Shown here piece after piece: positions 53,698 to 61,401 of a DNA stretch of 64,000 nucleotides (position 1 is the first letter of the stretch; each line of letters begins with the position of its first letter). Location: positions 930,001 through 994,000 of the forward strand of contig NZ_CP040078.1 of assembly GCF_005280735.1 (NCBI RefSeq). Reading direction: 5' to 3'. This DNA comes from Trinickia violacea (lineage in GTDB: Bacteria; Pseudomonadota; Gammaproteobacteria; Burkholderiales; Burkholderiaceae). Under the pieces are notes generated by a model. The model was not told where the DNA came from. It did no database searches and saw nothing but the letters and a program-made list of their open reading frames with translations. A program made the translations under genes and the position numbers.

Positions 53698-54630
53698 ATG
53701 GACAAATTGCGTGAGATGGAGATCTTCGTCGCGATCGTCGACCGAGGCAGCTTTACCGGCGCCGCCGACAAACTCGACATGTCGCCCGGCGGGGTTTCAC
53801 GCGCGGTCAATTCGCTGGAATCCCGTCTCGGCACGCAACTGCTCGCCCGGACGACTCGAACGGTTCGTCCGACGGATGCGGGCATGGCTTACCTCGAAGC
53901 CTGCAGGAAGGTGCTGGACACCATCACGGACGCGGAAGCCAGCATCGCGGTCGATCCGCTCAATCCCGTAGGGACGTTGACCGTCTCCGCGCCGGTCCTG
54001 TTTGGCCAGCGATATGTGGCGCCGCTGATCAACGCCTTCGCGTTGCGTTATCCGGACGTCACCATCAACGCGGTGTACGCCGATCGAACCACGCGGCTTC
54101 TAGAGGAAGGGGTGGACGTGGCGCTCCGTATCGGCCACCTCGGAGACTCCTCGACATACGCCATTCCGTTGGGTTTTGTGCGGCGTCGAACCTATGCGGC
54201 GCCCTCTTACCTAGCCGAGCGTGGGGAACCTGATCACCCCAGGGATCTGATCAATCACCACTGCGTGTCGTTCACCGGCGTCTCGCAACCGCTCGAATGG
54301 GTGTTCAACGAAAACGGCTCGAGGCTGCCCGTCCGGGTTCGGCCGCGGATGGTGGTCGACCTCGGTCCCGCCGCCATCCTCGCCGCCGCCGAAGGCGTGG
54401 GCATCACTCAGTTGCTGTCGTACCAGGCGGCGCCGGAGGTAGCCGACGGCAAACTCCAACCGGTCCTGACGTCATTCGAGCCCGAGTCGGTCCCGGTGAG
54501 CTTGTTGCATGTCGAGCGGCGCAGCACCAGCGGCAAGATTCGCGCTTTCGTGGAATACGTGACCGAGACGCTGCGTAAGAATCCGCACCTTCAGGCTGCG
54601 GACGCTACCGCTACGCGAACTTCGCGGTAG
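53698..54630 (+). CDS. LysR-family transcriptional regulator
   Basis: 310 aa. HTH (MEIFVAIVDRGSFTGAADKLD, SPGGVSRAVNSLESRLG) and effector domain (GTLTVSAPVLFGQRYV, AAEGVGITQLLSYQ). GGAGG precedes the ATG at 53698. It is divergent from the ABM-like gene and, beyond it, the efflux operon, so it probably controls one or both. Its end overlaps the mug gene by 40 bases. Confidence 0.9.
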   Translation: MDKLREMEIFVAIVDRGSFTGAADKLDMSPGGVSRAVNSLESRLGTQLLARTTRTVRPTDAGMAYLEACRKVLDTITDAEASIAVDPLNPVGTLTVSAPVLFGQRYVAPLINAFALRYPDVTINAVYADRTTRLLEEGVDVALRIGHLGDSSTYAIPLGFVRRRTYAAPSYLAERGEPDHPRDLINHHCVSFTGVSQPLEWVFNENGSRLPVRVRPRMVVDLGPAAILAAAEGVGITQLLSYQAAPEVADGKLQPVLTSFEPESVPVSLLHVERRSTSGKIRAFVEYVTETLRKNPHLQAADATATRTSR

Positions 54631-55136
54631 GCGGTCACCAGCGCATCGAGGTCGAACGCCCGATTCAGCCCGCTTGGATTGGGGACGACCCACGCGCGTG
54701 CGCCGCCGAATGGCTCTGTTTGCAGCCCCCAAGCAATATCGCGCGTGCCGGAGATGGCCGAAAGCGCCATCTTTCCGAGGAAAACGATGTGCCGCGGCGC
54801 GTATCGCTCGATCTTTCGCCGAAAGGCATCACCGGCCAGTTCAATCTCCGCTCGCGAGAGCTCGGCGGCCTGTGCGGTGGGTCGCGGGACCACGGTAGTG
54901 AGACCGCAGCCATATCGAAGCATCGTGTGATCGTCTTCGGGCCGAATTTGCTCGGGGGTAAAGCCGGCGAGATGCATGACCCGCCAGAAGCGATTGCCTC
55001 GGCCCGCAAAGTGGTGACCTGTCGATGCCGCACGGATACCGGGATTGATTCCGCAAAATACCAACGACAAGTTCGGTTCAAGAAGATCGGGAAGCGCTTG
55101 AAGCGAATCGGCATCCGTCACGGATGAGCGAGTCAT
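54591..55136 (-). CDS. mug: Mismatch-specific uracil/thymine DNA glycosylase
   Basis: 181 aa. It removes uracil and ethenocytosine opposite guanine. The catalytic GINPG motif (about 28-32) is present in LVFCGINPGIRAA, followed by HFAGRGNRFWRVMHLAGF and the VVPNPSGLNR insertion-loop motif. The start at 55136 overlaps the stop of the AraC-type gene (ATGA); longer starts are unsupported. A housekeeping gene placed among regulators, perhaps driven from the AraC gene. Confidence 0.92.
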   Translation of the reverse strand: MTRSSVTDADSLQALPDLLEPNLSLVFCGINPGIRAASTGHHFAGRGNRFWRVMHLAGFTPEQIRPEDDHTMLRYGCGLTTVVPRPTAQAAELSRAEIELAGDAFRRKIERYAPRHIVFLGKMALSAISGTRDIAWGLQTEPFGGARAWVVPNPSGLNRAFDLDALVTAYREVRVAVASAA

Positions 55137-56113
55137 TGAATCGAGGCCTGCGTGCCTGCATCGCCGCGGAATCGCTGCCGATATTGTTTCGGCGTGACTT
55201 CCAACCGCCGGGAGAACGTCGTGCGCATATGCGTGGCACTGCGGAAGCCGCATTGGTAGGCAACGGTTTTCAGCGGCGCATCCGAATCTTCGAGCAACTT
55301 CCTCGCGCTGTCGACGCGAACCTGCTCGACAAACGCGGACGGCGTCACTTTCGCGTACTTGGCGAAGACTCTCGAGAAGGTCCGCCGGCTCACGCCAACT
55401 GAGTCCGCGAGCTGTTCGATGGAGAGCGCATCGGTGATGTGCTCGGTCACGTACCGGTGCACCTTGCCGATAATCGGATCTTCATCCCTGCCGGTTCCCA
55501 TATACGGGCTGTACTGAGATTGGCCGCCTTCGCGCTGGATATAGACGACAAGACGTTTTGCAACACGCACCGCCACTTCGTGTCCCCAATCTTCGGCGAC
55601 CAGCGACAGGCACAGATCGATGCCGGCCGTCACGCCCGCCGACGTAATGAGGCGTCCGTCGCGAACGAAGATCTTGTCGGGCTGCAAACGCGCCTGCGGG
55701 AATTCGTCGGCAAGGCGGCCCGCGTCCGCCCAGTGGGTCGTCACTTGCTTGCCGTCGAGCAGTCCGGCATGGGCAAGCACGAATGCCCCATTGCAAATGG
55801 AGCCGAATCGCGTCGCGTTTTGTGCCTGATTTTGCAGCCACGTCAGAAAATCGTTCGACGGTTGAACGTCGGGCAATTGCGGTCCGCCTGCGATCAGCAG
55901 CAAGTCGAATTGCGTGTCGAGATCGGCATAGCTATACGGCACGGAAAGCCCCATCCCGTTCGAGCAGGTCACGGTGCCGGCCTGGGGGCCCACCAGCGTG
56001 ACTTCATATTTCTGCTGCGCAGTCAGGATTGTGTTGGCTTCCGCAAACACGTCGAGGGGGCCCGCAACATCGAGCGCTTGAACACCATCGAATATGACAA
56101 TGGCGACTTTCAT
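55133..56113 (-). CDS. GlxA-family AraC-type transcriptional regulator
   Basis: 326 aa. The N-terminal DJ-1/PfpI-like domain (MKVAIVIFDGVQALDVAGPLDVF, ...) keeps the Cys in FGSICNGAFVLA (about 108). The C-terminal AraC HTH has IEQLADSVGVSRRTFSRVF and LKTVAYQCGFRSATHMRTTF. GlxA-type regulators control amine or small-metabolite genes. The likely operator, TGGCCCA repeats 21 bp apart, lies in the divergent region ahead and again before the acetolactate synthase gene. Overlaps mug by 4 bp. Confidence 0.9.
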   Translation of the reverse strand: MKVAIVIFDGVQALDVAGPLDVFAEANTILTAQQKYEVTLVGPQAGTVTCSNGMGLSVPYSYADLDTQFDLLLIAGGPQLPDVQPSNDFLTWLQNQAQNATRFGSICNGAFVLAHAGLLDGKQVTTHWADAGRLADEFPQARLQPDKIFVRDGRLITSAGVTAGIDLCLSLVAEDWGHEVAVRVAKRLVVYIQREGGQSQYSPYMGTGRDEDPIIGKVHRYVTEHITDALSIEQLADSVGVSRRTFSRVFAKYAKVTPSAFVEQVRVDSARKLLEDSDAPLKTVAYQCGFRSATHMRTTFSRRLEVTPKQYRQRFRGDAGTQASIQ

Positions 56114-56260
56114 GCCGTGACCTTCATGGAGTGAATCGTCCTGACGACGATCGGTAACGGAGCGTACCGCAGTGGCCCAAAAACAGGGACGTACTGGGCT
56201 GAAACTGTCTTTTGAGTGCGAGTCATCAATGGAGTGGACTGGGGAGCGGTCAAACGCACG

Positions 56261-56289
56261 TTGGCCCAAATCTGAACTCGATTGGCCCA
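56261..56289. promoter_or_regulatory. Direct repeat TTGGCCCA x2, AraC-type operator candidate
   Basis: TTGGCCCA occurs at 56261-56268 and 56282-56289, 21 bp apart, in the region between the two divergent GlxA-like genes. A further TGGCCCA is at 56173. Two half-sites two helical turns apart on the same face are typical of AraC-family binding. Confidence 0.6.
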
Positions 56290-56369
56290 GCACGGCGCCA
56301 GCTCCGTGTTTCCTCGTCCGTGCCGCCTGAATAGACTGGGTCTCATGAATGTAGCCGGAGCGACGGCGT

Positions 56370-56963
56370 ATGCAAGTAGCGATGATGTTGTACGAGGGAT
56401 TCCGGCTGCTCGAAGTGACGGGCCCGATGGATGTCTTCCACGAAGCGAATCGTCTGAGCGGCGCAATGTTGTACGAGCAGCATCTCGTGGGGCCGTCCCC
56501 GGGGCCCGTCGCGTGCTCGAATGGCGTAGCGGTAGGCACGACGGAGTCTCTGTTGGATGTGCGTACTTCATTCGACATCGTCGTCGTGCCGGGCTCGCCG
56601 GCCGTCGGCGCGGGGCGCGAGCATTGCGAGCTGGTGGACTGGCTTCGCGATGCCGGAAGCAGGGTGCGACGGCTCGCGTCGGTGTCCAACGGGGCTTTCT
56701 TGATCGCGCGTGCCGGCCTTGCGGACCATCGCGCGTTGACTATGCATCGACGCGACGCACAGCGTCTCTCTACCGAATTTCCCCTCGTGCACGTCATCAG
56801 CCATCAAAGCTATTTGAAGGACGGCAACTTGTACTCGTCGCGTGGCGTGAGCGACGGTATCCGGGTGGCATTGGCGCTCGTCAGAGAGGACCTTGGCGAA
56901 GAATTCGCCAGAGGCGTCACGCAGTCATTGTCGAGGCAGCGTTCATGGCCCAAATGTAGCTAA
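56370..56963 (+). CDS. GlxA/PfpI-like protein without HTH and without active Cys
   Basis: 197 aa, homologous to the N-terminal half of the divergent AraC-type gene (MQVAMMLYEGFRLLEVTGPMDVFHEAN). In the position of its neighbour's Cys (SICNGAF) this one has Ser (SVSNGAF). The AraC HTH is absent: the frame stops about 20 residues after the PfpI domain. It may be a decayed regulator or a ligand-binding partner that works with the intact one. Preceded and followed by TGGCCCA repeats. Confidence 0.75.
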   Translation: MQVAMMLYEGFRLLEVTGPMDVFHEANRLSGAMLYEQHLVGPSPGPVACSNGVAVGTTESLLDVRTSFDIVVVPGSPAVGAGREHCELVDWLRDAGSRVRRLASVSNGAFLIARAGLADHRALTMHRRDAQRLSTEFPLVHVISHQSYLKDGNLYSSRGVSDGIRVALALVREDLGEEFARGVTQSLSRQRSWPKCS

Positions 56964-56973
56964 GTTTGGCCCA
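56946..56973. promoter_or_regulatory. Direct repeat TGGCCCA x2 upstream of acetolactate synthase
   Basis: TGGCCCA at 56946-56952 and 56967-56973, again exactly 21 bp apart, spanning the end of the PfpI-like gene and about 114 bp before the acetolactate synthase ATG. Same motif and spacing as at 56261-56289, which suggests control by the same AraC-type protein. Confidence 0.6.
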
Positions 56974-57086
56974 TGCGCCACCGCAACGAAGGGACCGCAC
57001 GGTTCCGATCGTTGGCAGAATCGTTGTGTCCTTTCTCGCCATTGTTCCAGCGGCAAACGCGTCTCGTGTTTGCCCGCAAGCCAGCC

Positions 57087-58952
57087 ATGACTCAAAACCC
57101 AATCATTGCTTCACCAGCCGATCTCAAGCCAACGAATACACGTGAAATCCTGTCGGGCGCCGACATCATCCTGCGCGTACTCGCCGAGCAGGGCGTCGAC
57201 ACGATGTTCGGCTATAGCGGCGGCGCGATCTTGCCGACGTACGACGCCGTGTTTCGTCATAACGAAATGAACGCGGCACATGCCGAGCGTCAGATCAAGT
57301 TCGTCGTCCCCGCCAATGAGCAAGCCGCGGGCTTCATGGCCGCCGGTTATGCGCGGGCCAGCGGAAAAGTCGGCGTCTTCATGGTGACGTCCGGCCCGGG
57401 CGCAACGAATGCCGTGACGCCGATCGCCGACTGCAATGGCGATTCGATACCGGTTGTGCTCATCTGCGGGCAGGTGCCGCGCGCCGCGATCGGCAGCGAT
57501 GCGTTTCAGGAGGCGCCCGTCTTCAACATCATGTCGGCGTGCGCGAAGCAGGTGTTCCTGGTCACCGACCCGGCGAAGCTCGAGCCAACGCTGCGCACCG
57601 CATTCGAAATCGCTCGCACCGGCCGACCGGGCCCGGTCGTCGTAGACGTGCCCAAAGACATCCAGAACTGGAGGGGCCCCTATCATGGGCAAGGCACGCT
57701 GCATTCTCGCGGCTACGCCGATCGTCTCCGAATGGTGGCGCGAGGCGCGCGTCTTGAACGAGAGAAGGCCGACGGTTTCTTCGATCTTCTGCGCGAGAGT
57801 CAACGGCCGCTGCTCTATGTCGGCGGCGGCGTGATCACGGCTCGCGCAACAGCGGAGCTGAGAGCGTTTGCCGAGCGCAACTGCATTCCGATCGTGACGA
57901 CGCTCATGGGGCTTGGCGCCATCCCTGCCAATCACGAGTTGTATCTGGGCATGCTCGGCATGCATGGCACCGCCTGCGCCAACTACGCCGTTGAAGACTG
58001 TGACTTTCTCATCGCGGTGGGCGCCCGGTTCGACGATCGGGTCGCCGGTGGCCGGCCTGAATCATTCGCCGCCGGTGCTCGCCATGTCGCTCATATCGAC
58101 ATCGACGAGGCGGAGATCAACAAGGTCAAACGCGCGCACTGGGCTCACGTGGGAGATGCGAAGGACGCGTTGCGGGCTTTGATCGAGCACAGTCCAGCGA
58201 CGTCATCGCTCTCGAAATGGCTCGAACGCGTCGCGGAGTTGAAGCGGACGTTCGGGCAGAACTACGACCGAAACAGCCCCGCGATTCAGCCGCAGTACGT
58301 GGTCGAGAAGCTCAGCGAAATCACGGGTGGACGAGCGATCATCACCACGGGCGTCGGCCAACATCAGATGTGGGCCGCGCAGTACTTCGCGTTTGTCGAG
58401 CCTCGGAGCTTTCTGACATCGGCAGGCATGGGGACGATGGGTTTCGGGCTGCCCGCGGCGATCGGCGCGCAATTGGCGCGGCCGGACGCCCTCGTGATCG
58501 ACATCGACGGCGACGGAAGCATACGGATGAATATCGGCGAACTGGAGACGGCAACCACGTACGGCGTCCCCGTGAAGGTTTTGCTGCTCAACAATCGCGG
58601 TGACGGAATGATCCGGCAGTGGCAGCGTCTTTTTTATGAAGGACGGATGTTCGTCAGCGACAAGTCGTTGCATAGCAAGGACTTCGTGATGACGGCGCAG
58701 GCCGATGGCTTTGAATTTGCGCGTCGCGTTCAAGCAATGGATGAACTCGAGGGCGCGCTGAGAGCGTTCGTGGCATTCGACGGGCCTGCCTTTCTCGAGG
58801 TGATGATCGACGAGAACGCCGATGTCTTTCCGATGGTAGGCCCGGGACAAAGCTACTCGAACATGATCACAGGTCCCTTCATTCCGTCTCGCATCGGGCA
58901 AGAAACACACAGTCAGGGCGTAGGAAAGAACAGTGCTACGGATATGTTCTAG
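57087..58952 (+). CDS. Acetolactate synthase catalytic subunit
   Basis: A ThDP enzyme that joins two pyruvates (or pyruvate and 2-oxobutyrate) for branched-chain amino-acid synthesis. 621 aa. The catalytic Glu is in NEQAAGFMAAGYAR (about 75), the FAD/ligand region in VTSGPGATNAV, and the ThDP motif in DGDGSIRMNIGELETA to LLLNN (about 475-505). C-terminal GMIRQWQRLFYEGR is typical of IlvB. The regulatory subunit and other ilv genes are absent, so it is likely a stand-alone paralogue, perhaps under the AraC-type regulator. Start at 57087; the frame is open to 56973. Confidence 0.88.
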   Translation: MTQNPIIASPADLKPTNTREILSGADIILRVLAEQGVDTMFGYSGGAILPTYDAVFRHNEMNAAHAERQIKFVVPANEQAAGFMAAGYARASGKVGVFMVTSGPGATNAVTPIADCNGDSIPVVLICGQVPRAAIGSDAFQEAPVFNIMSACAKQVFLVTDPAKLEPTLRTAFEIARTGRPGPVVVDVPKDIQNWRGPYHGQGTLHSRGYADRLRMVARGARLEREKADGFFDLLRESQRPLLYVGGGVITARATAELRAFAERNCIPIVTTLMGLGAIPANHELYLGMLGMHGTACANYAVEDCDFLIAVGARFDDRVAGGRPESFAAGARHVAHIDIDEAEINKVKRAHWAHVGDAKDALRALIEHSPATSSLSKWLERVAELKRTFGQNYDRNSPAIQPQYVVEKLSEITGGRAIITTGVGQHQMWAAQYFAFVEPRSFLTSAGMGTMGFGLPAAIGAQLARPDALVIDIDGDGSIRMNIGELETATTYGVPVKVLLLNNRGDGMIRQWQRLFYEGRMFVSDKSLHSKDFVMTAQADGFEFARRVQAMDELEGALRAFVAFDGPAFLEVMIDENADVFPMVGPGQSYSNMITGPFIPSRIGQETHSQGVGKNSATDMF

Positions 58953-58987
58953 CCCTTCAACTGCTACTGAGGCGTTTGTCGAAATCC

Positions 58988-59287
58988 ATGATTGACGAGA
59001 ATTTGATTCATAAGGCACTCGCGAACCCGTTCCGGCGTGAGGTTTTAAGGTGGCTAAAGGCCCCCAACGAGCACTTTGTGCAAGGCCACATCGATCTGGC
59101 TCGCGGGGTGCCGTCGAATGCGATCCTCGCGCGCAGCGGGCTGGCACAATCGACCGTATCGGCGCACATCGCGGCATTGGTCGAAGCTGGGCTGGTTGAT
59201 TCGACCCGCTTGGGTCAGTGGATGTTTTTATCGCGAAACGAAGACGTTATTCGCGACTTCGCGGAACAGATCAAGTCGCATTTGTAG
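58988..59287 (+). CDS. Small ArsR-like winged-helix regulator
   Basis: 99 aa from the ATG at 58988 (a TTG at 58976 would add four). HTH: ALANPFRREVLRWLKAP at the start, then SGLAQSTVSAHIAALVEAGLVDSTRLGQWMFLSRN, the ArsR helix-turn-helix and wing. No cysteine metal site is present, so it is the non-metal type. It lies 35 bp after the acetolactate synthase gene and may belong to its operon. Confidence 0.82.
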   Translation: MIDENLIHKALANPFRREVLRWLKAPNEHFVQGHIDLARGVPSNAILARSGLAQSTVSAHIAALVEAGLVDSTRLGQWMFLSRNEDVIRDFAEQIKSHL

Positions 59288-59444
59288 CCGCGGGTGTTGT
59301 CGACCGACGTGTCGGCGCTTGCTCGCATACGTTACAAGACGAAACACTTGGTTGCCTCTCGCAAAGAACCTGGCCTGCCTCCTGCGGCTGAATAAAAGCG
59401 AAGTCCTTTCTCGTCTCCTCGACATCAACCTTGCATCGAGCGGG

Positions 59445-60743
59445 TCAGTGCCCGGTGTCGGGGCTTTGACCCTCTGCCTGATCGGTTGCTCCCCAGTTGA
59501 CGAGCGAGCGCTGTTCCAAGGCGCTGGCCTCCGCACTGCTGGAGTCGATCGACAGCGCGTTGCCTGCGCTGTGCCATGCACACTTCCACGAGTGCTGCGC
59601 GAGACAGGCGCGAGCGGTATTCAGTGCCGCGTCGCGTGCGTGTTCGCGCGAGAGGAGATCCTGACGCAGCATGAGCGCGTCGCTGTTAGCCGGTCCTTTG
59701 TCCAGCGCCTTGGTTAGGGCGGCACGCGCCCCGGCCAGATTGTTTTCATCCAGATCCGTCCGAGCCGTCGCAAGGTAGGGAGTCGTCAGATCGTTGTCCT
59801 GCGGCTTATGTGTCGCTGGAGCGGCTGCGGATCGGGCATCTGCATCGGTGCGGTTGTCAGCGAATCGCTGCTGGGATGCGACTGGCGCAGGCACATGACC
59901 CTTTGCGCTTGGAGCGGGTGCCGGAGATCGCTGAGCGATATGCGCTGACTCACGGTCTTTTGCTCCGGGAGCGGGTGCAGGAGGTTGCTGAGCGACATGC
60001 GCCGACTCATGGTCCTTTGCGCTCGGCGCGGGAGCCTGGGGTTGCTGTGCGACCGGTGGAGCAGCCGGCGGTGCCGGCAACGAGGAGGGCGGTTGCAAAG
60101 GCTCATGCAATGGCGCCTCCGACGAATTCGAGGGCGCCGGAACTTGCTGCTGCGCGACGGGGGGAGCGGTTGACGGTGCCGTCAACGACGCAGCCGGCTG
60201 CGTCGGTTCCTGCAACGGCGCCGCCGAAGCGTGCGAAGACTCCGGAATATTGGTCGAAAGGGATTGCGTTCCGGCGGCTTGATTCGTGGCGGTCTCCTGC
60301 GCAGGCACCGGATTAGCGGACACGCTCGAACCACGACTCGGCGTCACTTGTCCGATCACCGTATGCAGCGGCCCTTCATGACTGCTCGTTCTGTTGGCGT
60401 GCTGCGTCATGAGCGCATAGGCGCCGAACAGCAACACGAAAATGACCAGTGAGATTCCTCCGGTGTGGTTCAGCCTCCATTGACGCGGCACCGGCCGCGC
60501 GGTTTGTCTTTCTTCGTTGTACGCACCCGTACCGGCAGGCATAAAGAGCGGAGTCGGGCGTGATAGCCCAATTGCATCGCCGAGCGATCTCTCTGCGCGC
60601 CTGCCGCCCGCCGGCTCCCTCATGCCAGCGGATACCTGCGATACGCGTTGACCGCAATGTGGGCAGAACGAATCGGCACCCGACACGCGACCGCCACATT
60701 GGCGACACGTCATCGATACGCTAGGGTCTGTTGAAACGTGCAT
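59445..60743 (-). CDS. Zinc-ribbon, single-TM protein with Pro-rich repeats
   Basis: About 432 aa. N-terminal zinc ribbon with C-x-x-C pairs (MTCRQCGGRV, FCPHCGQRV), a TM helix at about 105-125 (ISLVIFVLLFGAYALM), then a periplasmic Pro/Ala/Gln-rich linker with three tandem units of about 19 residues (PAPAPGAKDRESAHIAQ type), and a helical C-terminal domain (PYLATARTDLDENNLAGARAALTKAL). The ribbon would be cytoplasmic. A start at 60713 is also possible. Function unknown; it could anchor a cell-envelope machine. Confidence 0.75.
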   Translation of the reverse strand: MHVSTDPSVSMTCRQCGGRVSGADSFCPHCGQRVSQVSAGMREPAGGRRAERSLGDAIGLSRPTPLFMPAGTGAYNEERQTARPVPRQWRLNHTGGISLVIFVLLFGAYALMTQHANRTSSHEGPLHTVIGQVTPSRGSSVSANPVPAQETATNQAAGTQSLSTNIPESSHASAAPLQEPTQPAASLTAPSTAPPVAQQQVPAPSNSSEAPLHEPLQPPSSLPAPPAAPPVAQQPQAPAPSAKDHESAHVAQQPPAPAPGAKDRESAHIAQRSPAPAPSAKGHVPAPVASQQRFADNRTDADARSAAAPATHKPQDNDLTTPYLATARTDLDENNLAGARAALTKALDKGPANSDALMLRQDLLSREHARDAALNTARACLAQHSWKCAWHSAGNALSIDSSSAEASALEQRSLVNWGATDQAEGQSPDTGH

Positions 60744-61401
60744 GATCAAGATAGAAGCGAAGTCGTAACCAATATGTGATCGTTCGTTTTGACGGTCAAG
60801 GCCGGTAGCGTCCATATGCCGACAATATCCGCAAAAAATGTAAGATTTCGTTATTTATTTCGTTATCCATATTGTATTTTGGAGAGCGCGGACGAGGCGT
60901 TGTCCTGTCCGATCTGGAACTAATACGATTATTTGCAGAGCGGCAGCGCGCCTTTGAGATTGCGCAAAATTCGTACCGACGAAGCTCGGTCTCGACTAGC
61001 CTCGCGCGGTTCATTTCGGATAATTGCTTAGATGTGGCGAAAATCCGCCAATCAATAGGATCGATTGACACGTCGCCTTGGATACTGCGGCAAGCTTGTC
61101 AATAATAGGCGATATTGACTTGTCACTAAGCCCATTGCTCTGTTCTTTGTCGGCATGCGAGGTACTCTCGCGTGCTCCGGACGCGCCGCTGTTCATCATT
61201 CGTTTAAGTGAAATTGTCTGCGTGAACTGGATTTCCCGGGTCGAGCTTTGCTCCAACCGGGTGGATAAATTTGTCCGCTTGATCTCTAGCAGGTCGGCTT
61301 TGATACGGGTAATGGCGGCACGCTGATTACCCGAGGTGTCGATAAGCAACGCGTCATTTGCTCGATTCCCCCGCAAGGGGTTAAGAAAAAGAGGCTCGGC
61401 G
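60744..61401. other. 658-bp AT-richer region between divergent genes
   Basis: No confident gene. On the minus strand, frames of 91 codons (60796-61071) and 132 codons (61011-61409) overlap each other; the second reads plausibly in places (RIKADLLEIKRTNLSTRLEQ) but has no family I know and overlaps the start of the propeller gene. Base composition is less GC-rich than the flanks. Promoters for both neighbours should be here. Confidence 0.4.
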
